Shown in pieces: positions 1 to 9,345 of a stretch of 64,000 nt of DNA. The stretch lies in assembly GCF_900104185.1 (NCBI RefSeq), contig NZ_FNIZ01000004.1, forward strand, positions 62,001 to 126,000, in the 5' to 3' direction. The position numbers were made by a program, and so were the translations under genes. Positions within the stretch are counted from its first letter, which is position 1. The number at the start of each line of letters is the position of its first letter. The notes below the pieces were generated by a model. That model was not told where the DNA came from. It did no database searches and was given only the letters and a program-made list of their open reading frames with translations. This DNA comes from Halobacillus aidingensis (GTDB lineage: Bacteria; Bacillota; Bacilli; Bacillales; Halobacillaceae).

Positions 1-475
1 AATCTTGAATACCCTGGGCAATGGTGGATTCCCGCACATCGTAAGTTTCGTCCGTCCACTCCTGCTTCATTTGGACCGAATGATCAGACGTTCGCTCGGT
101 CAACGTAAACAATCCAGGAACGGATTCCGGCCATGCTTCTACCGATTGCTTGGTCATCGGACGGGAAATGTCTTTGGCAACACGATCGACATATTCCTGC
201 ATGATCGATTGTCCCTGTTGGCCGTTCTTCTCAAAGACCGTCCTTTCCATCATGTCCATATGCGCCTTAAAGCGGTCCAGCTCGCCTGAAGATTCTTCAG
301 GAGGCAGCAAGAGAGGATAATATTCGGCCACATACTCCTCAAAACGGAAATACAGCTGATCCAATTCCTCTTTTAAAATCGTTCCCGATAAATCTACAAC
401 CTTTTTATTTCCACAGCATTTTTTATATTTTTTCCCACTGCCACACGGGCATGGGTCGTTTCTTCCTATTTTCAT
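1..475 (-). CDS. SEC-C metal-binding motif protein, 3' part beyond window
   Basis: Open reading frame from an ATG at 475 running leftwards off the window edge (157 codons seen, no stop). The N-terminus is the SEC-C zinc motif [14 protein letters not shown] (residues 9-22), the Cys-rich module found at the SecA C-terminus and on many small stand-alone proteins. The remainder is acidic and helical with no recognised fold. A GGAGTGA-type ribosome site lies just upstream (RC of 479-488). It is divergent from katG, so the 230-bp gap holds both promoters. Function unknown; metal binding is inferred from the motif. Confidence 0.8.
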   Translation of the reverse strand, partial: MKIGRNDPCPCGSGKKYKKCCGNKKVVDLSGTILKEELDQLYFRFEEYVAEYYPLLLPPEESSGELDRFKAHMDMMERTVFEKNGQQGQSIMQEYVDRVAKDISRPMTKQSVEAWPESVPGLFTLTERTSDHSVQMKQEWTDETYDVRESTIAQGIQD

Positions 476-610
476 CACGATCACTCCTTCTAGTGCCATT
501 ATATCGTGAGGTAATGACTGATGAAAGACCACTGCTTCACCTGTTGGATATCTATTAAATTATGATTCATATCGACCTGCCTATAAATGAAATAAAATTT
601 TTTCTAGTAA

Positions 611-2941
<2,331 letters not shown>

Positions 2942-2947
2942 GTAAGA

Positions 2948-2978
2948 AACAGGAGGCACCTAGCCTCCTGTTTTTTTC
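2948..2978 (+). terminator. katG terminator
   Basis: Perfect 10-bp stem AACAGGAGGC / GCCTCCTGTT with a 5-nt loop, followed by a T run, seven bases after the katG stop. Confidence 0.9.
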
Positions 2979-3085
2979 GTCATGCGCATCTAAGAAAAAT
3001 AAAATATCTGATATCATAGTAGGAAGAAACTGTTGCAAGTAGATAATAAAGAAACCGTCCCACGCTTACAAAGGAGGCATGCTAA

Positions 3086-3385
3086 GTGGATCGAAGCCGT
3101 GAAGAAGAAGTGATTCGTAATTATCAAAAAGGCGAAAAAATGATGATTTTGCTTTTTGCCCAGTGGTGCATCAACCACGACCTGGATCCTGTAGCCATTT
3201 ATAAAGAGGCCTATCCCTATCAGGAGAAAAATAAAGAACTGGTCGATGCCATGGAGCTGACCGTCCCAAAAAAGGAGTCGAATTACATTGATTCTGAGAC
3301 TCTGCTTGAAGTGCTGTCTCTGTATGGAAATGATGACCTCGCTTTTGTTGTATCTGATTTAATCAGCCGTAGAAAGCTGAAATAA
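3086..3385 (+). CDS. small conserved protein, YxiS-like
   Basis: 99 aa, GTG start at 3086 chosen because AAAGGAGGC sits 8 bases upstream; a nearby ATG (3079) is out of frame. The protein is soluble and helical (QKGEKMMILLFAQWCINHD) with no catalytic motif that I recognise. It recalls the small YxiS protein encoded next to the catalase gene katX in B. subtilis, which would fit its place after katG, but this is from memory and not certain. It has its own ribosome site and a shared bidirectional terminator downstream. Confidence 0.75.
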   Translation: MDRSREEEVIRNYQKGEKMMILLFAQWCINHDLDPVAIYKEAYPYQEKNKELVDAMELTVPKKESNYIDSETLLEVLSLYGNDDLAFVVSDLISRRKLK

Positions 3386-3511
3386 GACTGGATTGCCCCG
3401 AGTTGAAGGAAGGACGGCTCGTTTTCACACCATTAGTATGTTAATTGCTCATGCTAACATATGAACCACTGGGCCTACACACTATTCCAAAGATTAACTT
3501 ATCAGAGATAT

Positions 3512-3540
3512 AAAAAAGCAGGGGCCCTCCCCTGCTTTTC
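3512..3540. terminator. bidirectional terminator between convergent genes
   Basis: Stem AAAAGCAGGGG / CCCCTGCTTTT with a 4-nt loop; A run on one side and T run on the other. Serves the 3086 gene (+) and the 3543 zinc-ribbon gene (-). The 3386-3511 stretch holds no other feature that I can see. Confidence 0.85.
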
Positions 3541-3542
3541 CT

Positions 3543-3743
3543 TCATTCATCCATCTCTACTACTCTTGCTACACTTTTGCCGCAGTTTTTGCATTTTCCT
3601 TCCAACATTACACCTGCGGGATGATCGACAATAATGAAGTCTGTAATGGTGACCGTACCTTTACAATTAGTACAAAAAACGTTTCCAATGAGCTTCTTTC
3701 TGAAATCTTCTGGTATTGATATCCATTTTCTATTTGCTTCCAT
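3543..3743 (-). CDS. small zinc-ribbon protein, paralogue of the 9346 gene
   Basis: 66 aa. The reading frame is open further upstream (to 3818), but the start is placed at ATG 3743 because AAGGGAG lies before it and because the paralogue at 9346-9546 begins at the same residue. Two CxxC pairs (CTNC at 24-27 and CKNC at 51-54) form a zinc ribbon around a VTITDFIIVDHP strand region. Identity with the paralogue is 50 of 66 residues. No function is known to me; the fold suggests nucleic-acid or protein binding. Lies 71 bp downstream of the RQC-domain gene. Confidence 0.8.
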   Translation of the reverse strand: MEANRKWISIPEDFRKKLIGNVFCTNCKGTVTITDFIIVDHPAGVMLEGKCKNCGKSVARVVEMDE

Positions 3744-3814
3744 TGTTAACTCCCTTTTTATTATTGCTGAGTTATGTGCTCTGAAGATGAAAGCTAATTT
3801 TATTAGAAGCTCCC

Positions 3815-4438
3815 TCACCTGAAAATCTCGTACTCCGGCTGGCCCTCTAAGGCTTTCTGAATTCTTTCCTCTCTATCTTTTAACGTCGAACCATCGAAAG
3901 GTTCTTTTCCTTCCAGTACTCTAATCGTTTTCCGAATGGCAGCCCGAACTTTTTTGTAATCGATCTCTTCCCATAATTGCAAATAAGGAATAAAAGCCTT
4001 GTTTCCAGTTTCTTTAATTTTTTCAAGCATAAGAAGGATCATCTGCCTGTCCCGATCTTTGAGATAAGTCATATCAGGGGCCTTTTTCCCATCTTCAATC
4101 CACTCTTCCCATTCACGAACCAGTTTATCTGCATATTGATACGATTGGATCAACCACCCTCGGTCTGTGAAAACAATCAGGGGAAGCTTCCCGAAATTTT
4201 GAAGCTCTATGAAATCACGTTTAATCATCCAATTGATTTTCTTTGTGACGTCCTCAAGTTTCTCATTTTTATAAAACCCATAACCTGGGCTTTCATCTAA
4301 ATCGAACTCCAACAACTTCTTCTCCTTTGACCCTTTCAAGATCTTGGCGAGTTGTGACCTGCCTCCCCGAGCAATAATCCAATCGGCTGTATCCAGTATG
4401 ATCTTGATTTCTTTATGAGTTAATGGAGTAGGCGCCAT
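3815..4438 (-). CDS. RQC-domain (RQC-minor type) DNA-binding protein
   Basis: 207 aa, ATG preceded by CGGAGGTG. The N-terminal half (about 5-95) looks like a RecQ C-terminal (RQC) winged helix: GRSQLAKILKGSK, a helix pair, then LPLIVFTDRGW near 84-94, the segment before the beta-wing. No helicase motor is present, so it belongs with the stand-alone RQC-minor proteins. The C-terminal half is charged and helical (LKDRDRQMILLMLEKIKE). It sits between a duplicated zinc-ribbon gene and a broken copy of rlmCD, so it probably arrived with that rearrangement. A DNA-structure-binding role is inferred; substrate unknown. Confidence 0.75.
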   Translation of the reverse strand: MAPTPLTHKEIKIILDTADWIIARGGRSQLAKILKGSKEKKLLEFDLDESPGYGFYKNEKLEDVTKKINWMIKRDFIELQNFGKLPLIVFTDRGWLIQSYQYADKLVREWEEWIEDGKKAPDMTYLKDRDRQMILLMLEKIKETGNKAFIPYLQLWEEIDYKKVRAAIRKTIRVLEGKEPFDGSTLKDREERIQKALEGQPEYEIFR

Positions 4439-4456
4439 TTGAAATACACCTCCGAA

Positions 4457-4890
4457 TCATTGAATACGTATGACTTCCTTCGTCTCATACCCGCCATCCT
4501 CTAAAATACGCAAATCACGTGCAAGCGTCGAAGGATTACAGGAAACATACACAATCCGCTCCGGTTCCATATCAAGCATCGCCTTCAACAACTCTTGGTC
4601 ACAACCCTTGCGCGAAGGATCGACGACGATGACGTCTGGACGAATCCTGGTTACGCCACCATGGCATAAGCTCTTCAGCTTGTCTCTTTGCTTTTTGAGC
4701 GAGGAACAAGGAGATCGTGCCGATACCACAGTAAGCATCAATAACGGTTTCTCCGCCTCTTAAGTCGGCATATTCGTGAGCCTGATCATAGAGTTTTTTC
4801 GTCTGTGTCGAGTTGACTTGGTAGAACGATTATGGTGAGATCATGAATCTGATATCGCCGATTGTGTCATAAATGTACTCATCGCCCCAA
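4457..4890 (-). pseudogene. truncated remnant of a second rlmCD copy
   Basis: About 430 bp strongly similar to part of the intact rlmCD at 9581-10963 (roughly 9653-10168). It keeps the coding for [19 protein letters not shown] and [18 protein letters not shown], the region around the catalytic cysteine. About 100 bp are missing internally (the junction is near 4686), the upstream part is then out of frame, and homology stops sharply at both ends: at 4890 where a palindrome begins, and at 4457 next to the RQC gene. Nonfunctional relic of a duplication. Confidence 0.9.
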
Positions 4891-4891
4891 T

Positions 4892-4948
4892 GTTGGTGCC
4901 TAACCCCGCTGCATTAATACTTTAGCGAAGTGGGGGTCAGGCACCAAC
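4892..4948. repeat. GGTGCC palindrome, copy 1
   Basis: GTTGGTGCCTAACCCC and GGGGTCAGGCACCAAC form 16-nt arms with one mismatch around a 25-nt centre (contains GCATTAATACTTTAGC). The left end abuts the exact point where homology of the rlmCD remnant stops. The same centre recurs at 7970-7986. Resembles REP-like palindromes mobilised by Y1-type transposases in Bacillaceae; none is encoded here. Confidence 0.85.
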
Positions 4949-5174
4949 ATATGAATTCACCTTATAATAATTTGTTTCCAAAGCAAATATCACTATAAAG
5001 AGGTGTGTCATTAATATCACTGAAAGCACTGATTAGAATAAAAATAAATTTTTCCGTACACCAATACAACGAAGAAGGGCAACTTGTCGTTTATATAAAT
5101 AATGTGGGGACGGTTCTGCTATTTGTGATTTATTGAGGAAACTTAAGAGTTTGTCTCTATGTATTTTACTAATA
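4949..5174. other. gene-free AT-rich stretch
   Basis: No gene that I can support. A stretch on the + strand (about 5038-5135) reads as 31 protein-like codons ending in VVYINNVGTVLLFVIY and a stop, without a start, and may be a relic. GGGGACGGTTCT at 5105-5116 is a motif I associate with Bacillaceae REP-type repeats. Confidence 0.4.
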
Positions 5175-5978
5175 TTAATCAAATAACGAAAATTGCATAT
5201 CCTCTATAATATTTTTCAAAGAAATTGACGACTGCTCCGAATATTTCTTTATTTCATACCACATGTCCCACATATCATATTCTTGGAAATAAGTTACTGG
5301 TATTAAATATTCATTCTCCTCAGGCTCAGTAATTAAACCATACCTTTCTAACATTGCAACTGCGTTTACCATTTCAGACTGAGAACTTCCAGTCACGTCC
5401 CTAATTTCATTTAAATTTATTTCTGAACCTTCAGACCTTGCAACCATAACACTAAAGATACTTCTTGTGTTTGGGGTTAACTTTCTAAGTCTTTTGTCCA
5501 AAAGGCTATTAAATAAAGGAACCACCTCTAATAACTCACTTTCGGTATTTCCCCATTCCAAAACCTTATTGATACTATTTAAGTTACTACAGTATTCAAA
5601 TTCTTGAAGGAGGGTCATATCTGAGACAGTACTTTCAAACAACTTTTCAGCTGCATCACTAAATTTTTTCTCATGGGATCGCTTCATTTCCCTTAAAATT
5701 TCAACTGTGTATTTATTTACATTATTTGTCTCAATGTGATGATCATAGCAAAGTAACATTAGGTTACTAAATGCTCTTCTATCTTCATTAGTTTGATTTG
5801 GATTAAATCGCTCTCCACCAGGCATAGCAGCCTCTATATGACAAACTTGACCAACAAGGTTCCCACTACCATTTAATATAGACCTTGTACATTCAGGAAA
5901 GGCACATCGGTTACCAGATAAGAGGTATAAGTCACGAAGTACATCCTTGCGTATTGCAAGCCTTTTAGGCTCTTCCAT
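5175..5978 (-). CDS. HNH endonuclease-like protein with C-terminal winged helix
   Basis: 267 aa, ATG preceded by AAAGGAG. The N-terminal domain (about 18-100) is an HNH/McrA-type zinc nuclease: CAFPEC (C25, C30), the CHIEA motif (C46, H47), the asparagine in SNLMLLCYDHH (N72) and C77/H80/H81. The middle (110-180) is helical. Residues about 185-225 (EINLNEIRDVTGSSQSEMV, then LERYGLITE) look like a winged helix, suggesting DNA binding or autoregulation. The gene is on the same strand as the reverse transcriptase, 212 bp downstream of it and beyond a palindrome, so co-transcription is uncertain. HNH proteins of this kind occur in phage-defence and mobile loci; the target here is unknown. Confidence 0.8.
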   Translation of the reverse strand: MEEPKRLAIRKDVLRDLYLLSGNRCAFPECTRSILNGSGNLVGQVCHIEAAMPGGERFNPNQTNEDRRAFSNLMLLCYDHHIETNNVNKYTVEILREMKRSHEKKFSDAAEKLFESTVSDMTLLQEFEYCSNLNSINKVLEWGNTESELLEVVPLFNSLLDKRLRKLTPNTRSIFSVMVARSEGSEINLNEIRDVTGSSQSEMVNAVAMLERYGLITEPEENEYLIPVTYFQEYDMWDMWYEIKKYSEQSSISLKNIIEDMQFSLFD

Positions 5979-6044
5979 TAATTATTCTCCTTTCAAAATC
6001 ATTAGAGTCTTTAACAACTGAATTGTACCTTATAGGCATAAATG

Positions 6045-6081
6045 TAGGTGCCTGCCCCGCTGCGTGTAGGGCAGGCACCTA
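6045..6081. repeat. GGTGCC palindrome, copy 2
   Basis: TAGGTGCCTGCCC and GGGCAGGCACCTA are perfect 13-nt arms around an 11-nt loop. It sits between the reverse transcriptase and the HNH gene, and as RNA would be a very stable hairpin without a following U run. Confidence 0.9.
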
Positions 6082-6190
6082 TTCCTCAATCTACTCCATT
6101 TTATTGTATATCACTAATTCTTAAAAATTTGATTCCAGTATCAATCATACCAAAAATTAAGCAGTCATACTTTTCTTCCCAATTCTCGTA

Positions 6191-7690
6191 TTAATAGTCA
6201 TATTCAAAGGCCTTTTCGTTCATTGTATATTCAATACCGTTATTTGTAATGCCATTTTTTATCCCCTGATAAATCCTTAGAAAGCTTGGTATTTCATAGA
6301 TACCTTTTGTTCCCTTAAAAGAAGCGGACTTAAATCGAGTAATTAAATCTTTCTCACTCACATTAAAAGGGAAATTGTATGAAACTCTAAGGATGTTTTT
6401 TTTGAGGAATAGCTTTTTCCTAAGCTTTAGAGTGTTATATATAGTCGATTTTAACCAACCATCCAGTTCTTTCAGTTGTTCTACATCATCTATTAGTGGA
6501 TAAAAGCTCATAATTCCTTTAAATCTAATTCTTTTATATTTTCCATTAACGAAACTTTTCAACTTAGACTCCGAAAGGTTCCCATAGAGATATCTTCTTA
6601 TTTGCATCATAGCAGTCACTAAAGCTGGATCCTCATCATTACTTGGTACGATTATGTTCTTTAATTGATAACCCTTCAGTGGCTTAATTAAATTTTTGTA
6701 AAGCAGATAGCTAATTTGCTTTTTAATTTTATTGACCGATTCTTCCTTGATGCTTATACTGCTCAGAGAAAGCTTATAACCTAAGAACTCAATATATTCT
6801 TTAGTCTTGTCGAATTCTGAGGGTAAACCTGGTTTAACCATTAAATTAATGCCATTAGATTTATCGGCGTTTATTTCTATCCCAGCTTCTTTCGAGAACT
6901 TACTTATTAATTCAAAGGATTCACATATTTTATTATAGTTAGAGGACCAAACAACTGTATCATCTGCATATCTCGCAAACCTCAACCCCTCAGATTCTAG
7001 GCTTCTATCCAGTTTCCAGCAAACAATATTTGCCAAAAATAGTGAAATAGAAGTACCTTGAGGTATCCCTCTTTCTAAACTCCCTAAAAAAGATTCGATT
7101 ATCTGTTTTTCAAAATCACTTACCATAAAGCCATTTTGATCTAGTTGGTCATATAGATATTGATGATTAATAGAACCGAAGAAATCACTGAAGTCAAATT
7201 CGGATACAAACAACCTCGAGTTAGATTGCAAATCTAAACCAATGTCCTGTATTGCAAAATGCACATTTCTATCGTTTCTATAAGCATAAGATAATGAACT
7301 CAGCCTGTGTTTATTCTTACTTAGAAGTCTCTTATATAAATAGTTTGATACTGCAGCATCTGGAATTTGATAGACTGTAATTTCACGTTTCTTACCATTG
7401 CCTTTTGGAATTTCATGGATATACGGAGCTTTAGGCTTATAAGTTCCTTCTTTAATTTTTTTTGCTATAGCGCTAGCTATTTTTTCTGAATTCTTTAAAA
7501 CGTAGAAGGGGTTATACTTTTTATCTACTGACCAGACAAATGGCTTTTTAACTTCTTTATTACTGTAGGCTTCACCGAAGCGCTTCTTATTTCTTTCATG
7601 TTCAATATGTAGAGAATTATGGTAGATATGATACCTATCTGAATGTTTTTTTGCCTCGACCTCAATATATTTTTTAATTATGTCTTTCAT
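6191..7690 (-). CDS. stand-alone reverse transcriptase, defence-type candidate
   Basis: 499 aa, ATG at 7690. Polymerase motifs are intact: EFDFSDFFGSI (164-174, motif A with D166), RGIPQGTSISLFLANI (207-222, motif B), YADDTVVW (241-248, catalytic D243/D244) and EFLGY (301-305). An N-terminal extension (1-90) and a basic C-terminal part (310-499) flank them. There is no maturase or endonuclease domain (not a group II intron) and no retron VTG or NAxxH motif. The family resembles the unclassified (UG/DRT) bacterial reverse transcriptases, many of which are antiviral. A sigma-A-like promoter and a structured ~170-nt leader lie directly upstream. The frame stays open for 29 codons after the TAA. 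Exact type not assignable by reading. Confidence 0.85.
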   Translation of the reverse strand: MKDIIKKYIEVEAKKHSDRYHIYHNSLHIEHERNKKRFGEAYSNKEVKKPFVWSVDKKYNPFYVLKNSEKIASAIAKKIKEGTYKPKAPYIHEIPKGNGKKREITVYQIPDAAVSNYLYKRLLSKNKHRLSSLSYAYRNDRNVHFAIQDIGLDLQSNSRLFVSEFDFSDFFGSINHQYLYDQLDQNGFMVSDFEKQIIESFLGSLERGIPQGTSISLFLANIVCWKLDRSLESEGLRFARYADDTVVWSSNYNKICESFELISKFSKEAGIEINADKSNGINLMVKPGLPSEFDKTKEYIEFLGYKLSLSSISIKEESVNKIKKQISYLLYKNLIKPLKGYQLKNIIVPSNDEDPALVTAMMQIRRYLYGNLSESKLKSFVNGKYKRIRFKGIMSFYPLIDDVEQLKELDGWLKSTIYNTLKLRKKLFLKKNILRVSYNFPFNVSEKDLITRFKSASFKGTKGIYEIPSFLRIYQGIKNGITNNGIEYTMNEKAFEYDY

Positions 7691-7718
7691 GGACTAGACC
7701 ATCCTTTCATAAACAACA

Positions 7719-7887
7719 CAGGCCCTCACAAACAAATTGTTTGTAGAGAGCCTGAACCACGGATGTAACCGAATTAAAAGTAAGTTCTCAAGTAAAAGCA
7801 TCTTTGAGTGAGATTCTTTTGCAACACTGTACTCTCGCACAGCCAGAAGGACATCCGTTCGTCCTCAGGGAAAAAATCCCTAGACAT
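7719..7887 (-). ncRNA. predicted structured RNA upstream of the reverse transcriptase
   Basis: Region between a strong promoter and the reverse transcriptase start. From its 5' end: a hairpin AGGGA/TCCCT (7867-7881); an 8-bp long-range pair ACGGATGT (7858-7851) with ACATCCGT (7766-7759) closing a multibranched segment of about 85 nt; inside it a CTCAA/TTGAG hairpin; then a 15-bp hairpin (7719-7754) with one bulged base, arms CAGGCTCTC-T-ACAAAC and GTTTGTGAGGGCCTG. Known defence reverse transcriptases such as DRT2 and DRT9 use a non-coding RNA encoded just upstream as template. That this RNA is such a template is an inference; its ends are approximate. Confidence 0.6.
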
Positions 7888-7893
7888 AGTATT

Positions 7894-7922
7894 ATTATAA
7901 AAAAACCAAAGTGTATTGTAAA
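7894..7922 (-). promoter_or_regulatory. promoter for leader RNA and reverse transcriptase
   Basis: On the minus strand TTTACA (7922-7917), 17-nt spacer, TATAAT (7899-7894). The predicted start is near 7887, giving a leader of almost 200 nt before the reverse transcriptase ATG. Confidence 0.8.
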
Positions 7923-7950
7923 CATTTTTTGGAAAAATGATAATCTAAAC

Positions 7951-8008
7951 GTCGGTGCCTGACCCCCACTGCATTAATACTTTAGCTAAGTGGGGATCAG
8001 GGACCTCC
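7951..8008. repeat. GGTGCC palindrome, copy 3 (degenerate)
   Basis: Same design and same centre (GCATTAATACTTTAGC) as copy 1, with GTCGGTGCCTGACCCC opposite GGGGATCAGGGACC. Lies just upstream of the promoter for the reverse transcriptase leader, between it and the 8094 gene. Confidence 0.8.
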
Positions 8009-8093
8009 ACACAACTCTTATGACTGTAAATTCTTATTCACAAGATAAATATTTATGTGGTTACCTTTCATTCAATAAATATCTATTCACATA

Positions 8094-8516
8094 TCAATAT
8101 CGTCTGAATTCATGAAGTAAGCTACTTAATTTTTCATTCTCTTCAATAAAGTCATATAAATACTCTTCTGTAATTATGAATTGTTTATTATCCTTTTGTT
8201 TGGTCGCTAGCATTTGTTCACCACTATGAGTAATTTGAAAGCTGTGTATAATCCTGTTTCTTTTCTGAACAATGTTACTAAAGTGATTAGAAATTTTTGT
8301 GTCTGAATATTTAGTTATAGTTTCTTTTATTGGTTTGCTAAGTTCACCAGAAGTACCACCAATTAATTCATACCAACTATACTCATGTTCTTTATCGTGT
8401 CTTAGAATATTCTCAATTATAAATGAATTATTAGAGTTAAAGACACAAATTGCACTTCCCACCAACTCTCTATAATTCCTTGATGGCAAAGCTTGCCTAG
8501 TATATTGCTCGTACAT
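8094..8516 (-). CDS. small protein with HEPN-like RNRIIH motif
   Basis: 140 aa. The start is placed at ATG 8516 because AAAGGAGG lies 8 bases upstream; an earlier in-frame start (8582) lacks one. The all-helical sequence contains QKRNRIIHSF, giving R86-x4-H91, the active-site pattern of HEPN ribonucleases (Rx4-6H). Homologues from memory are sometimes labelled selenium-binding protein, a name without support in the sequence. It is on the same strand as the reverse transcriptase, but a palindrome and a separate promoter intervene. A toxin or RNA-cleaving role is only inferred from the motif; a full HEPN fold cannot be proven by eye. Confidence 0.6.
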   Translation of the reverse strand: MYEQYTRQALPSRNYRELVGSAICVFNSNNSFIIENILRHDKEHEYSWYELIGGTSGELSKPIKETITKYSDTKISNHFSNIVQKRNRIIHSFQITHSGEQMLATKQKDNKQFIITEEYLYDFIEENEKLSSLLHEFRRY

Positions 8517-8621
8517 ACTATCTCCTCCTTTTAATGCTACATTCGGTAAACATATAAATTTTCCTGCAAGATAGTGTTCCAATAGTTATTAAAGCAACTA
8601 AATATTCCGCCCTAAAAGAGA

Positions 8622-8672
8622 CGGTGCCTGACACCCGCTACGGTAATGTTTTAACACAGTGGGGTCAGTACC
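8622..8672. repeat. GGTGCC palindrome, copy 4 (degenerate)
   Basis: CGGTGCCTGACACCC opposite GGGGTCAGTACCG around an imperfect centre. It separates the 8094 gene from the DUF2187 gene and its terminator. Confidence 0.7.
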
Positions 8673-8714
8673 GAAATTGATGTTTGTATCAAATCCACCA
8701 CCACGCTTACCCAC

Positions 8715-8753
8715 AAAAAGAGCATCACACTTTGATAAGTGTGATGCTCTTTT
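8715..8753 (-). terminator. terminator of the DUF2187 gene
   Basis: Perfect 17-bp stem (AAAAGAGCATCACACTT / AAGTGTGATGCTCTTTT) with a 4-nt loop and T run on the minus strand, 23 bp after the stop. Confidence 0.9.
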
Positions 8754-8775
8754 ATCTAAATTACTATTGTTGAAC

Positions 8776-9063
8776 TTACACGTCGCGACGTTTTTTAATG
8801 CTGTAGTTTGTATGAGCAACAACGGTTTTTTCGAAATCTAAATTGCGCTCGTGGAAATCATCCATAATGGTCATATCGCAAACAACGGAGTTTTGTAAAT
8901 TAACAGAAGTGACGACAGCTTCAAACTGTTGACCGTCTTTTTGGAAAGTTATAATATCGCCTACGGTTGCTTTTTCCTCTTCTTTTACTTTCTGTTCTTC
9001 TTCTGATTCTTTCTTTTTAAACGCCGCATCAACTAAATCCTTGCTTATATTTTCATCAGCCAT
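8776..9063 (-). CDS. DUF2187 (YkvS-like) protein
   Basis: 95 aa, ATG with GGAAGGGG upstream. Residues 1-32 are a highly charged, Glu/Lys-rich tail. Residues 33-90 match the DUF2187/YkvS fold: VGDIITFQKDG, VVTSVNLQNSVVCDMT and KTVVAHTNYSI, a small beta-barrel like KOW/SH3 RNA-binding folds. B. subtilis YkvS lacks the charged tail as I recall it. Stand-alone unit with its own terminator. Function unknown; a nucleic-acid-binding role is a guess from the fold. Confidence 0.75.
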   Translation of the reverse strand: MADENISKDLVDAAFKKKESEEEQKVKEEEKATVGDIITFQKDGQQFEAVVTSVNLQNSVVCDMTIMDDFHERNLDFEKTVVAHTNYSIKKRRDV

Positions 9064-9262
9064 GAGAATTTCCCCTTCCTAGTGAGTGAATGTAAGTAGT
9101 TTCGTTTGTGTCAAGATTCTGGCCAAGGGTTTCCTTATCTATACCCTTAATCAAGTGCCCTCATTCTCCTTAGAGTATTACTCTATCACGATTCTTTTTT
9201 ATAAGAATGGGACAACGCTTCCTCTATAAAGTTACCCTGCACCTCAAAGAATATAACATGTA

Positions 9263-9317
9263 AAAAACAGGCCGGTTGTTGTGTGTGGTTACCTCCCCCA
9301 CACACAACAACCGGTCC
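9263..9317 (-). terminator. terminator of the 9346 gene
   Basis: Long stem with arms near 9271-9288 and 9297-9315 (CCGGTTGTTGTGTGTGG / CCACACACAACAACCGG) and a T run (RC of 9263-9268) on the minus strand. The 9064-9262 stretch upstream of the DUF2187 gene shows nothing else that I recognise. Confidence 0.85.
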
Positions 9318-9345
9318 CTTATAGGCTTAAGAATTTACTTTTACT

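Noticed and set aside
4470-4763. Open frames on the + strand within the rlmCD remnant
   Set aside because: They are antisense shadows; the same segment aligns on the minus strand with the intact rlmCD.
6045-6081. Intrinsic terminator for the reverse transcriptase
   Set aside because: Very stable hairpin but no following T run; it belongs to the GGTGCC palindrome family, although it may still slow transcription.
6191-7690. Group II intron maturase or diversity-generating retroelement
   Set aside because: No X/maturase or fused HNH domain, no intron domains V/VI nearby, and no template/variable repeat pair visible. The HNH gene at 5175 is a separate protein with a different fold context.
7719-7887. 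Retron msr-msd
   Set aside because: The upstream RNA suggests it, but the enzyme lacks the retron VTG and NAxxH motifs, is much longer than typical retron enzymes, and no a1/a2 pair at the RNA ends was found.
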